Source: Demequina sp. NBRC 110055 (GTDB lineage Bacteria > Actinomycetota > Actinomycetes > Actinomycetales > Demequinaceae). From it: a DNA stretch of 64,000 bases. A model generated the notes under the pieces. It saw only the letters and a program-made list of their open reading frames with translations. It was not told the origin of the DNA and did no database searches. Below, one piece after another: positions 9,630-18,345 of this stretch (position 1 is its first letter; the number at the start of each line of letters is the position of its first letter). The stretch covers positions 124,001 to 188,000 of the forward strand of contig NZ_BBRL01000009.1 in assembly GCF_002090135.1 (NCBI RefSeq), read 5' to 3'. The translations under genes and the position numbers were made by a program.

Positions 9630-10757
9630 GTGATGAGCATCATTCTTGCATCCACCAATCCCGAGCCGTCCGTCAGCACCACTCCGGGTCCCGTCGAGTT
9701 GCCCAGCACCGACGAGATCTCGACCTGGTGGTCGGGGGTCGAGGACCGTGCGGGCGGCCTGCTCGCGGCCGCCATCATCGCGTTCGTCGTGTGGCTCATT
9801 GGCCACTACCTCATCAAGGCGTTCACCACGAGCATGGAGCGCGGCGCTCCCATGTCCGATCCCAAGACGCTCGCCGCCCTGAAGAAGGCGCGCATCCGCG
9901 TTCCCCAGGCGGACGAGACCGAGGCGCGGCTCGAGGCGGAGCGACGGCGCCAGCGCGCGCACACCGTCAAGAGGGTGCTGGACTCCGCGCTTGCGGTCCT
10001 CATCGTGGTGCTGCTTCTCATGACCGTGCTGAGCGTGCTCGGCGTGCCGGTGGGGCCGATGGTCGCATCCGCCGGAATCCTCGGTGTGGCGTTGGGCTTT
10101 GGCGCCCAGTCGCTCGTGAAGGACGTCCTCGCGGGCGTGTTCATGCTCATCGAGGACCAGTACGGCGTGGGCGACGTCGTGGACCTGGGCGAGGCCGCAG
10201 GTTCCGTCGAGGAGGTCGGGCTGCGCTGCACGCGGCTGCGTGCCCTGGACGGCACCGTCTGGTACATCCCCAACGGCGAGATCACGCGGGTGGGCAACAT
10301 GACCCGCCTGTGGAGCCGCGTCATGATCGAGGTGCGTTTCGCCTACGACACGGACGTCGAGGCCGCCAAGGAGGCGATGATCGACGCAGTCGCCGCGGCA
10401 TCGGCCGAGTCCGAGGCCGTCGCCGCCAACCTCCTGGGCGAGGCGGAGGTCGCGGGCATCGAGTCCCTCGAATACAACGCCGTCATGCTGCGCCTCATGT
10501 GCCAGGTGAACCCGGCCATGCAGTGGGACGTGCAGCGCGAGGTGCGCCGCGAGATGCGCCGTATTTTCGCCGAGCGCGGCATCCGCCTGGCCGTGCCGGG
10601 CGACGCCATGGTCGTCGACAGCCACGCGAAGGACACCTCGGAGCTCACGCCGCCCGACTCGCCGCGCAAGCGGGGCGCCGAGCAGCCCACCGATGAGGAC
10701 GGCAAGCCCCTGCCTCCCGACTCGGGCGACCTCGACGGTGACGGGGAATCGGACTGA
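9630..10757 (+). CDS. Small-conductance mechanosensitive channel, MscS family
   Basis: This inner-membrane channel should release solutes under hypo-osmotic shock. The protein has an N-terminal membrane segment (AAIIAFVVWLIGHYLI), a charged linker, then two hydrophobic helices, the second being the glycine/alanine-rich pore helix followed by GFGAQSLVKDVLAG. A cytoplasmic beta domain contains GTVWYIPNGEI. The tail after about residue 340 is polar and acidic. GGGAGG lies 7 nt before the GTG at 9630 and 10 nt before the ATG at 9633; either may be used. A globin gene follows after 1 nt. Confidence 0.9.
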   Translation: MMSIILASTNPEPSVSTTPGPVELPSTDEISTWWSGVEDRAGGLLAAAIIAFVVWLIGHYLIKAFTTSMERGAPMSDPKTLAALKKARIRVPQADETEARLEAERRRQRAHTVKRVLDSALAVLIVVLLLMTVLSVLGVPVGPMVASAGILGVALGFGAQSLVKDVLAGVFMLIEDQYGVGDVVDLGEAAGSVEEVGLRCTRLRALDGTVWYIPNGEITRVGNMTRLWSRVMIEVRFAYDTDVEAAKEAMIDAVAAASAESEAVAANLLGEAEVAGIESLEYNAVMLRLMCQVNPAMQWDVQREVRREMRRIFAERGIRLAVPGDAMVVDSHAKDTSELTPPDSPRKRGAEQPTDEDGKPLPPDSGDLDGDGESD

Positions 10758-10758
10758 C

Positions 10759-11211
10759 GTGACCACTCCCGGCATGAACGTGGGCTCAGGCCCCACCCAG
10801 GACGAGGGCCAGTCGTTCTTCGAGGCGATCGGCGGACACGAGACCTTCGCGCGCATCGTGCACCGCTTCTACCAAGGAGTCGCGAGCGACCCGATCCTGG
10901 GCCCCATGTATCCGTCGCACGACATGGAGGGCGCCGAGTGGCGCCTCACCGCCTTCTTGGAGCAGTACTGGGGCGGGCCCACCACCTATTCGGACCAGCG
11001 AGGCCACCCGCGACTGCGAATGCGCCATCACGGCTTCCACGTCAATCCCGAGGCACGCGACCACTGGGTCTCCCTCATGCGAGATGCCGTGGCCGAAGAA
11101 AACCTCTCCCCTCTTCACGCGGTGACGCTCATGGACTACCTCGAGCGCGCCGCTCACTCGATGATTAACACCTTCGAGCCCACGCCGGGCTCGGACGACA
11201 AGGAGAACTGA
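10759..11211 (+). CDS. glbO: Truncated hemoglobin, group II (GlbO-like)
   Basis: This small heme protein probably binds oxygen or NO or protects against reactive species; GlbO is widespread in actinobacteria. The 150-aa product carries the trHbO hallmarks FLEQYWGGPTTYS, the GHPRLRMRHH segment containing the proximal histidine, and tryptophan in RDHWVSLM. The GTG start lies 1 nt after the mscS stop; an in-frame ATG at 10774 is an alternative. It overlaps the thioesterase start by 1 nt, so mscS, glbO and tesB appear co-transcribed. Confidence 0.93.
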   Translation: MTTPGMNVGSGPTQDEGQSFFEAIGGHETFARIVHRFYQGVASDPILGPMYPSHDMEGAEWRLTAFLEQYWGGPTTYSDQRGHPRLRMRHHGFHVNPEARDHWVSLMRDAVAEENLSPLHAVTLMDYLERAAHSMINTFEPTPGSDDKEN

Positions 11212-12089
11212 TGGAGCACGTCGAGGACGTCTGGGCGGACCAGGCCGTCGCATCGGGAATGCAGGTTCTCGACCTCCGTCGGCTCGGCGACACCTCCTTC
11301 GAGGCGGACTCGCTGCCGATGCCCGGCGGCCGAGCGTACGGCGGCCAGGTGCTCGCGCAGGCTCTGCTCGCCGCAGGACACACCGTCGACGACGAGCGTC
11401 ACATGCACTCCATGCATGGCTACTTCCTCAGGCCCGGCGACGCCTCACGTCCCATCACCTTCGAGGTCGAGGTGCTGCGCGACGGACGGTCATTCTCGGC
11501 CCGGCGCACGCACGCCTTCCAGGACGACAAGCCGATCCTGTCGATGATCGCGTCCTTTCAGCTGCCACAGCCGGGCCCCGACCACCAGGTCACGATGCCT
11601 GAGGTGCCGCGTCCCGACGACGTGGTCTCGGCCCTCGACCTGCTCGCCCCGCACGAGGGCCACGCGCGTGCCGACTACTGGCTGAAGCGCACCGCCTTCG
11701 ACCTGCGCCACATCGAGGGCTCGTTGCTCTTCACGCCCGACGCGAGCCCCAAGCAATACCAGACCACCTGGGTGCGGCTGCGTCGGCCTATCGAGGCCAG
11801 TGACCTCGTCCACCGCGCGCTGCTCGCGTTCGGCTGCGACCAGGTCATGCTCGAGCCGCTACTGCGCCGCCATGGCGCGTCATGGATGACGCCCGGGCTG
11901 AACTTCGCGAGCCTCGACCACGCGATGTGGTGGCACCGCCCCGCACGCGCCGACGAGTGGCTGCTGTACATGCAGGACGCTCCCACCGCCCAGGGCGGAC
12001 GCGGTCTCGGCGGCACCTGGATCTTCTCCGAAGACGGCCGGCTCGTCGCCTCCGCCGCGCAGGAGGGCATGTTCCGCCTGCCCGAGTGA
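11211..12089 (+). CDS. tesB: Acyl-CoA thioesterase II
   Basis: This cytoplasmic enzyme hydrolyses acyl-CoA to free fatty acid and CoA. The 292-aa product is the normal TesB length with two hot-dog domains. The motif MPGGRAYGGQVLAQALLAA is at about residues 37-55. The second domain has LDHAMWWHRP and ends with SAAQEGMFRL, where family members carry catalytic Asp and Gln. It shares its first base with the glbO stop, suggesting translational coupling. No obvious functional link to the globin is visible. Confidence 0.93.
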   Translation: MEHVEDVWADQAVASGMQVLDLRRLGDTSFEADSLPMPGGRAYGGQVLAQALLAAGHTVDDERHMHSMHGYFLRPGDASRPITFEVEVLRDGRSFSARRTHAFQDDKPILSMIASFQLPQPGPDHQVTMPEVPRPDDVVSALDLLAPHEGHARADYWLKRTAFDLRHIEGSLLFTPDASPKQYQTTWVRLRRPIEASDLVHRALLAFGCDQVMLEPLLRRHGASWMTPGLNFASLDHAMWWHRPARADEWLLYMQDAPTAQGGRGLGGTWIFSEDGRLVASAAQEGMFRLPE

Positions 12090-12102
12090 GGTCGAGCCGC
12101 GC

Positions 12103-13605
12103 TCAATGCGCGGTCTCTCCTGGCGCGATCACCGCGCGGAACGTGCGCAGCAGGATCACCACATCCGTGATGAGCGACCAGTTCTCCACGTAGTACAGAT
12201 CGAGCCGGACGGCATGGGCCCAGTCCATACTGCTGCGCCCGCTGACCTGCCACAGCCCGGTAATCCCGGGGCTCGCCAACAGCCTGCGACGCTGCGATCC
12301 CGAATAGAGCGCGACCTCCTTCGCGATCTGCGGGCGCGGGCCGACGAGGCTCATCGTGCCACTCAGCACGTTGAACAGTTGCGGCAACTCGTCGAGGGAA
12401 TACTTGCGCAGGACCCGTCCCGCCGGGGTGATGCGCGGGTCATCCTTGATCTTGAACAGGGGCGTCTCGCAGGTCCCCTGAGCCTTGAGAAGGGCGGCGA
12501 GTTCCGTGTCCGCCCCCACGCGCATGGTGCGGAACTTCAGCATCTCAAAGGTGCGCCCACCCAAGCCGATGCGCTGCTGGCGGTACAGGACGGGCCCGGG
12601 CCCGGACGCCTTCACGACCAGGGCGACGGCGAGGAGCACCGGAGCCACGAGCACGATGATGCCGAGAGACACGGCGATGTCGAAACAGCGTTTCGTGAGC
12701 CTCGCCGAGCGTGTCAGGCGAGGCGTTTCGACGTGAATGAGAGGAAGACCGCAGGCGGGACGCGTACGGATGCGGGGCCCGGCGATGTCGGTGATGCTGG
12801 GCGCAAGCATGAGGTGCTGGTGGCCCGACTCGAGTGCCCAACTAATCTCCTTGACGCGTTCGGGCGCGAGCACGTCGGAGCCCGTCACCACTACCGTGTC
12901 CGCCCCCGTCGCCGCCAGCTCGCGGCGCACCTGAGCGGCGATTCCCGCGCCGTCGCCCACTGGTTCGCACAAGCCGACCACCCTGAATCCGGCTTGAGGA
13001 TTGGCGTGGAACTCGTCGCGAATGTTCCGCACCGACGATCCCGAGCCGACTAACAGCACGCGCGTGCTCCACCGCCCGTAGCGGCGCTTGCGCTTGAGCC
13101 ACGAGCGCCACCAGGCACGTTCGACCATCAGCGCCACGAACCCCAGCGGCATGGCAAGCACGAGCGCCCCTGTCAGCCCCGCCGTCGGCACAAACACGGC
13201 GATCACCGCGACCGTCGCCACCACAGTCAAGGTGGCGTCCCACAAGCGTCGGTACTCGGCCATGCCCGCGCCCGTGACCCGGTGGCTTCTCGTGTCGGCC
13301 AGGGTGATCGCCGTGAGCCACCCGGCCGCGAGCACGGCACCCGTGAGGAATGGGCGCCAGCTGGGAGCCCCCGTCAGGAGCGCCTCCCATCCCACCATGG
13401 CGGCCACCACCACCGTCGTCACGACGAGCGTGTCGGTCACGCGCAGGCGAGCGCGATAGCGGTCGCTCCACCCTGGCGCACTCACGCGCCGGGTCGAGGT
13501 CGCCGCGTCGCGAGAGGCACGCGTACCGATGAGACGCGTCAACGCCCCTGGTGAGACGGCCGTAGCCGTGCTTCTGGTTCCTTCAAGCGATTCCGTTGTC
13601 GCCAC
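12103..13605 (-). CDS. Polyprenyl-phosphate sugar-1-phosphate transferase (priming enzyme)
   Basis: This integral membrane enzyme probably starts exopolysaccharide assembly by moving a sugar-1-phosphate onto undecaprenyl phosphate. The 500-aa product has hydrophobic N-terminal helices, a CoA-binding-like domain (RVLLVGSGSSVRNI), and a C-terminal bacterial sugar transferase domain with LTKRCFDIAVS, MLKFRTM, RKYSLDELPQL and SLVGPRP. This is the WbaP/CpsE architecture. The GTG start is preceded by GGGGGGAG at 8 nt. It lies at the left end of the polysaccharide locus, upstream of no other minus-strand gene. Confidence 0.92.
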   Translation of the reverse strand: MATTESLEGTRSTATAVSPGALTRLIGTRASRDAATSTRRVSAPGWSDRYRARLRVTDTLVVTTVVVAAMVGWEALLTGAPSWRPFLTGAVLAAGWLTAITLADTRSHRVTGAGMAEYRRLWDATLTVVATVAVIAVFVPTAGLTGALVLAMPLGFVALMVERAWWRSWLKRKRRYGRWSTRVLLVGSGSSVRNIRDEFHANPQAGFRVVGLCEPVGDGAGIAAQVRRELAATGADTVVVTGSDVLAPERVKEISWALESGHQHLMLAPSITDIAGPRIRTRPACGLPLIHVETPRLTRSARLTKRCFDIAVSLGIIVLVAPVLLAVALVVKASGPGPVLYRQQRIGLGGRTFEMLKFRTMRVGADTELAALLKAQGTCETPLFKIKDDPRITPAGRVLRKYSLDELPQLFNVLSGTMSLVGPRPQIAKEVALYSGSQRRRLLASPGITGLWQVSGRSSMDWAHAVRLDLYYVENWSLITDVVILLRTFRAVIAPGETAH

Positions 13606-13675
13606 GTGAGTGACTCCCCCCGATGATGTGATCCGGTGGTGCGTGGTGTCCCCCGACATCACGCCCCGCCGGACG

Positions 13676-14902
13676 CTAGTGCTGGTGCACGGACCTCCCT
13701 GGCTCCATGCCTCGTCTCCGCGCCACAGCCCCCTGAGGCGTGGGAGACGTCGGTTCTACCGGCGGCCTGCGTCGCGCAGGAATGGCCTCGCGGTAGACGT
13801 CGGTATAGTCCCGCGCCATGCGGGACACGCTGAAGTAGTCGATGCCCTGGCGGGCGCGCCGACGCCACGTCTCGAGCAGCGCCGGGTCCCCCATGAGCGA
13901 GCGCATCGCGGCCGCCATCGCGACCGGGTCTGCCGGCGGCACGAGCATTCCCGCGGAGCCCCCGTCGAGGGCCTCCGGAATCCCACCCACCTCCGTCGCC
14001 ACCACCGCGCACCCGGCCGCGCGCGCCTCGATGATGTTGAGGCCAAAAGGCTCGGCGCGCGCGCCGGTGACGAAGATCTGAGCCTGACTCAGCTGCCGCC
14101 ATGGCGTGAGGGTCGGGCCGCAGAAATGAGCGCGGTCGGCGAGCCCGAGCGCGGTGGCGAGCGCCTCGAGATCCTCCCGGGCGGGCCCCCATCCGATGAC
14201 GTTCACGTGCCATTGCGGGAAGTCCTGCGCCACGAGCGCGAATGCACGGATGACGTCGTCGATGCCCTTGCGTCCGTGCAGTCCCGACAGGGTCACCAGG
14301 CTCGGGCGCGCGATGTCACCGATCTCGTCGACAGCGATCTCTTCGCGTGCCGACCCCACTACCCCGTTGAGCACCGTGCGGACCCGGTGCGCCGGGAACC
14401 CCCGCTCGACCAAGAGGTCGCGCTCGGCTCGGCTCACGGCGACCGTGATCCGCGCGATGCGCATCAGCCGCGAGTGCGCATCGAACGAGTTGTGCATGGT
14501 CGTCACGAGCGTCGCGCGGGCGATAAGAGCCACCACCCACCCGATCACAGTCGACGACATCATGTGCGCGTGAACGATGTCGGGGCGCACCCGCCGCGCG
14601 ACACCCGCGGTGGCAATGAACGCCCGCCACGCGCCGCGCAGCCCGGAGGCCTCGGGGATAGAGAACACGTCGACGCCGTGGCGCCGCAGCACCTCGTCGT
14701 ACGAGCCCTCACCCGCGACGAACGACACCGCATAGCCATCGCTCGCCTGCGCACAGGCAAGGTCAACCGCGACGTGCACGCTGCCGTTGCCACGCCTGGC
14801 GTGTTTCAGGTGGTGCATCACGCGCAGGGGATGCTGCCCGTCAGGGCGCGCGGCAGAACCCATACCGGCGCCGCCCACCGGTGGCGTTGACGAATCTGCC
14901 AC
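13676..14902 (-). CDS. Glycosyltransferase family 4
   Basis: This probable GT-B glycosyltransferase adds a sugar to the lipid-linked repeat unit on the cytoplasmic side. The 408-aa product begins its first Rossmann domain at LRVMHHLKHARRGNG and has a second with LVTLSGLHGRKGIDDVIRA. The donor-binding EX7E-type motif appears as EPFGLNIIEARAAG. The GTG start is preceded by a G-run at suitable spacing. It is transcribed toward the priming transferase with a 70-bp gap, so the two may form one operon. Sugar specificity cannot be read from sequence. Confidence 0.88.
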   Translation of the reverse strand: MADSSTPPVGGAGMGSAARPDGQHPLRVMHHLKHARRGNGSVHVAVDLACAQASDGYAVSFVAGEGSYDEVLRRHGVDVFSIPEASGLRGAWRAFIATAGVARRVRPDIVHAHMMSSTVIGWVVALIARATLVTTMHNSFDAHSRLMRIARITVAVSRAERDLLVERGFPAHRVRTVLNGVVGSAREEIAVDEIGDIARPSLVTLSGLHGRKGIDDVIRAFALVAQDFPQWHVNVIGWGPAREDLEALATALGLADRAHFCGPTLTPWRQLSQAQIFVTGARAEPFGLNIIEARAAGCAVVATEVGGIPEALDGGSAGMLVPPADPVAMAAAMRSLMGDPALLETWRRRARQGIDYFSVSRMARDYTDVYREAIPARRRPPVEPTSPTPQGAVARRRGMEPGRSVHQH

Positions 14903-14985
14903 GTTGGCCCCCCCGAGCCTTCTCCCCCGCCCCCCATACACGCCGTGTGACAAACCTCACAGCGAGGGGCCTGGCGTTGACACTA

Positions 14986-16356
14986 CTACGCGACGGGCTC
15001 GCGCGCAGGGGCTGGTTCATCCTGTGCCACGCCGCGCGAGCGCCGCGACCCCATCACGGGCATGGGCACCCCGTTCCGCTGCGCGACGACCGCGCGCGCC
15101 AGGATCCCGAGCCCGAGCCACAACACCCCGGAGGTATCGGACAGATCGGGACTCGAGACCACCTTGACCACGAGCGACGCCGTGAGCGCCCAGATCACCG
15201 GCGCACAGCTGGAGATCCGCGCCGCGGACAGCACCGTCGTCGCGACGGCGCCGACGAAAAGAAGCGTGCCTATGGTGCCGACGGCGCCGAGCAACGTGAA
15301 GATCAGCGACGAGGCCCTCACCGAGCCCAGTCCCATCCCCCAGCCCCAGGTTTCCAGGTACGCCTCGAACGCCAACGCATCGGCGTCGCTGCGGTCGTCG
15401 TACGAGTCCGACCCCAGCTTCTCGTCGACCTCGGAGGTGAAGGCATCGAGCAGGTCGGGCGTGAGAAAGATCGCCGCCGCGACAACCGCGAGCGCCACGC
15501 ACACGGTGAGGACCGAGACCCTCAGGCGCAGCGTGACGAGGCGCACGACGAGCGCCACGAGCGCGCACCCACCCACCACGGCTCCCGCAACGAGAAACGT
15601 GGTCGATGTCGACACGAGCCCCAAGAAAATGGCGCCCGCCACCATCGCGAGACTTCCCACCCGGGCCGGTCCCCTCACCCGCACGGCGAACGACGTGAAA
15701 TAGGCGACGGCGATCATGGACGTTGACGCGAGCGCCGACGGCTCCGAATGGATGCCCCGAAAGCGCGGCACGCCACCGGGCGCCTGCTCGATGTATCGAA
15801 ACGCCGGCGAATTGGCGAAGACGCCCTCGGGGAACGGCACCCCCGCGTGGATCGACAGGTAGCGCCACAGGGACAAGAGCACGCCAGCGGCGAGAGGTAT
15901 CGCGAGCAGACTGGTCGTCGTGGTCGTCGAGCGTGCGACAACGATCACGACGACGATGCTGAGCGCGAGATACAACAGTTGCGCCACGTTGGAGATCTCC
16001 CAACGCCCGGGCACCAGCAGCCACGCAGGATCCGTCACGGTGCGCGCGCCGGACGCCATGAACGGCGCGACGAGGACCACCAGCACCGCCCACGTGAGCA
16101 TGATCAGCAACAACCCCACGCCGGGGATACGACCCAGCGGCGGCGAGCCCGGCCGTCCGCGCCGCAGCAGCCACTGTCCGGCGAGCAACACCGCGCCGCC
16201 TGCGGCCGTCGCATAGAACGTGGGCAAGGCCTCGCCGCCGACAACCAATGCCGCCCCTGCGGGCGTGACGGCACCCACCGCGAGAGCACGCTCGTAGCGG
16301 CCGGAGATAAGCCCATACACGACGGCAATTGCTGTCGTGACCATGAGGACCGACAT
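14986..16356 (-). CDS. Wzy-like polysaccharide polymerase / O-antigen ligase-type membrane protein
   Basis: This 456-aa protein is almost entirely hydrophobic, with about eleven membrane segments. A large hydrophilic loop (about residues 180-215) contains FRYIEQAPGGVPRFRGIHSEPS. That topology and the polysaccharide context fit a Wzy polymerase, which joins repeat units at the outer membrane face. Wzy proteins are poorly conserved, so the call rests on topology and neighbours. The ATG lies 6 nt after TACCGT on the minus strand, suggesting a leaderless transcript. A Wzz-like gene is divergent. Confidence 0.7.
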   Translation of the reverse strand: MSVLMVTTAIAVVYGLISGRYERALAVGAVTPAGAALVVGGEALPTFYATAAGGAVLLAGQWLLRRGRPGSPPLGRIPGVGLLLIMLTWAVLVVLVAPFMASGARTVTDPAWLLVPGRWEISNVAQLLYLALSIVVVIVVARSTTTTTSLLAIPLAAGVLLSLWRYLSIHAGVPFPEGVFANSPAFRYIEQAPGGVPRFRGIHSEPSALASTSMIAVAYFTSFAVRVRGPARVGSLAMVAGAIFLGLVSTSTTFLVAGAVVGGCALVALVVRLVTLRLRVSVLTVCVALAVVAAAIFLTPDLLDAFTSEVDEKLGSDSYDDRSDADALAFEAYLETWGWGMGLGSVRASSLIFTLLGAVGTIGTLLFVGAVATTVLSAARISSCAPVIWALTASLVVKVVSSPDLSDTSGVLWLGLGILARAVVAQRNGVPMPVMGSRRSRGVAQDEPAPAREPVA

Positions 16357-16362
16357 AGCCGT

Positions 16363-16372
16363 ACGGTAGCGT
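16363..16372. promoter_or_regulatory. Overlapping divergent -10 elements
   Basis: Read on the minus strand, TACCGT (16363-16368) is 6 nt from the polymerase ATG. On the plus strand, TAGCGT (16367-16372) would serve the Wzz-like gene. The two hexamers overlap by 2 bp, so the promoters should compete. Confidence 0.45.
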
Positions 16373-16420
16373 GCCCCTCAGGGCTGTGGTGGGTAACCGT
16401 CTGAGGGAGGTCCAGCCGCG

Positions 16421-17026
16421 ATGGACCTGAGAGACCTATGGCGGGCGCTGAGTCGCCGATGGTGGGCGGTGCTGGGCTGCGTGGCGCTGGCGGGCGTCGC
16501 CGCGTACGGCTACCTCGCGGCGACGCCGGCCGTGTACCAGGCATCCTCCGAGATCGTGCTGATCGCGAACTCCCCCACCACCATCGGCGAGACCGCACAA
16601 GGGGTCTCCACCACCACGCAGCTCGCGGAGACCGCGGCGACCATCATCGACTCGCCTGCGCTCCTCGAGGCGGCCGCCACTGACGAGCTTTCCGCCCAGC
16701 AGCTCGCGGACATGATCTCCGTGGCGTCGCGGACGCTGACGTCGACGATCGACATCGTGGCGATGAGCGACTCCCCCGCTGCCGCGGCCCAAGCCGCCAA
16801 TGCCGCGGCCCAAGCAGCCAGGGACGAGCTGCCCGCACTGCTCGGCGCCGATGGCGAAAGTGGCGACCTGCCGCTCGCCGTGACGGTGCTACGGGAGGCC
16901 TCGGAGCCGTCGGCGCCGTTTTCGCCCGACGCCAAGGGCGTCATGGTGATCGCCGTCGCACTCGGGCTGTGCGGAGGCATCGCGGCTGCGCTCGTGATCG
17001 ACGTCCTCCGGCGCCGCCCCGCGTAG
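16421..17026 (+). CDS. Wzz/YveK-type chain-length determinant protein, kinase-free
   Basis: This 201-aa inner-membrane protein probably controls polysaccharide chain length. It begins MDLRDLWRALSRRWW, followed by a membrane helix (residues about 16-36), an extracytoplasmic alpha/beta region, and a second helix (about 170-195) ending in basic residues. That two-helix layout is the Wzz superfamily pattern. No Walker motifs or tyrosine-rich tail are present and no BY-kinase gene is adjacent. The start is supported by GAGGGAGG. It reads rightward into the glycosyltransferase operon. Confidence 0.85.
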   Translation: MDLRDLWRALSRRWWAVLGCVALAGVAAYGYLAATPAVYQASSEIVLIANSPTTIGETAQGVSTTTQLAETAATIIDSPALLEAAATDELSAQQLADMISVASRTLTSTIDIVAMSDSPAAAAQAANAAAQAARDELPALLGADGESGDLPLAVTVLREASEPSAPFSPDAKGVMVIAVALGLCGGIAAALVIDVLRRRPA

Positions 17027-17152
17027 TCACGGGCCGCGGACGCGAATCTCCGCTCGCCCGGCACCTCGCCTGACTTTGAGGTAACGTCGGCGCCAGGAGA
17101 TCACACACAACGGTGCGGCCGGGGGGCCGCGAACCGTGAGCCGGGGGGCATC

Positions 17153-17254
17153 ATGATCATCCAGGGGGGACGTGTGCCATGCGTGGCGCACAACAGGCAC
17201 GTCGTGCCGACGCGCGCTCACACGCTCGCTCACATGGCGAGGAGTGCGCCATGA
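17153..17254 (+). CDS. Possible 33-aa leader peptide
   Basis: This short frame starts with ATG after a G-run (CCGGGGGGCATC) and encodes a 33-residue basic peptide, MIIQGGRVPC and onward. Its stop overlaps the next glycosyltransferase ATG as ATGA, an arrangement that couples translation. It resembles no family I know. It may be a regulatory leader, a real small protein, or chance. Confidence 0.35.
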   Translation: MIIQGGRVPCVAHNRHVVPTRAHTLAHMARSAP

Positions 17255-18345
17255 CAGGGGTACTGGTCCACGAGTGGATTGCGCAGTCCGGCGGCAGCGA
17301 GAACGTGCTCGAGGCCATGGGGAAGGTCTACCCCGACGCCCAGATTGTGTGCCTGTGGAACGACTCGCGCGGGCGATTTGAGGACGAGCGCGTCCGCGAG
17401 ACCTGGCTCGCCCGTTCCCCCTTGCGCCGCAGTAAGGCCGCCGCGCTGCCCTTCATGCCCCTGACGTGGAGGACCCTTCGCGATCGTGACTACGAATGGG
17501 CGCTCGTGAGCTCCCACCTGTTCGCGCATCACGTCACGTTCCGCGACCCCGGAATCGATCGCCACGTGTACGTCCATACGCCCGCGCGCTACATCTGGAA
17601 TCCCGAACTCGACGCGCGCGGAGCCACCGCCCCCGCGCGGGCGATCGCGGTGGCATTCAAGGGCGTGGACCGCAGGCGCGCGCGTGAGGGCGCACAGTTC
17701 GCTGCCAACAGCGAGTTTGTGCGTCGCCGGATCGCCCGGGCCTGGGGGGTCGACGCGCGCGTGATCCACCCGCCGGTCGAGGTCACCGCAATCCAGTCGC
17801 GCTCATGGGTCGAAGAGCTGACCGACGCCGAGCGGGAGCAGTACGACTCCCTGCCCGACGCGTTCGTGCTCGGCGCGTCGCGCTTCATCCCCTACAAGCG
17901 GCTCGACCTCGTCATTCGCGCCGGAGAGATCACGCACACACCCGTCGTACTCGCCGGGCGCGGCCCCGAACGGACTCACCTCGAACGCCGTGCGGCCGAT
18001 GCCACGGTCCCGGTGACCTTCGTCCACAGCCCCAGCGACGCCTTCCTGCGCGCGCTGTATGCGAAGGCCTTGGTGTACGTGTTCCCCGCGATCGAGGACT
18101 TCGGGATTATGCCGGTCGAGGCGATGGCGGCGGGCTGCCCCGTCGTCGGTCAGTCCCTCGGCGGCACCGCCGAAAGCGTCGTGCCAGGAGCATCAGGGGC
18201 GCTCACCCGCTTCGACGATGACGACGACATCGCCCGCGCGATGAATCTCGCGCTCACCGCGAATCGCGAGGTGGTGGCCGCCCACGCCCGCGCGTACGCG
18301 CGGGAAAGGTTCAACGAGCAGATCCGTGAGTGGGTGGGGCGATGA
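17251..18345 (+). CDS. Glycosyltransferase family 4
   Basis: This 364-aa GT-B enzyme probably extends the exopolysaccharide repeat unit. The N-terminal domain begins VLVHEWIAQSGGSENVLEAM, and YVHTPARYIWNP is typical of GT4 mannosyl- or rhamnosyltransferase-like proteins. The C-terminal domain has GASRFIPYKRLDLVI and the donor motif EDFGIMPVEAMAAGCPV. The ATG was chosen over an upstream in-frame start because GAGGAG lies at the right distance. It overlaps the next gene as ATGA, starting a four-gene coupled run (17251-22311). Confidence 0.9.
   Translation: MTGVLVHEWIAQSGGSENVLEAMGKVYPDAQIVCLWNDSRGRFEDERVRETWLARSPLRRSKAAALPFMPLTWRTLRDRDYEWALVSSHLFAHHVTFRDPGIDRHVYVHTPARYIWNPELDARGATAPARAIAVAFKGVDRRRAREGAQFAANSEFVRRRIARAWGVDARVIHPPVEVTAIQSRSWVEELTDAEREQYDSLPDAFVLGASRFIPYKRLDLVIRAGEITHTPVVLAGRGPERTHLERRAADATVPVTFVHSPSDAFLRALYAKALVYVFPAIEDFGIMPVEAMAAGCPVVGQSLGGTAESVVPGASGALTRFDDDDDIARAMNLALTANREVVAAHARAYARERFNEQIREWVGR

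Noticed and set aside
9534-10856. A long upstream extension of malQ across mscS
   Set aside because: The MalQ domain starts at the GTG at 9533, which has a ribosome site. The extra residues are a shadow of the mscS coding strand.
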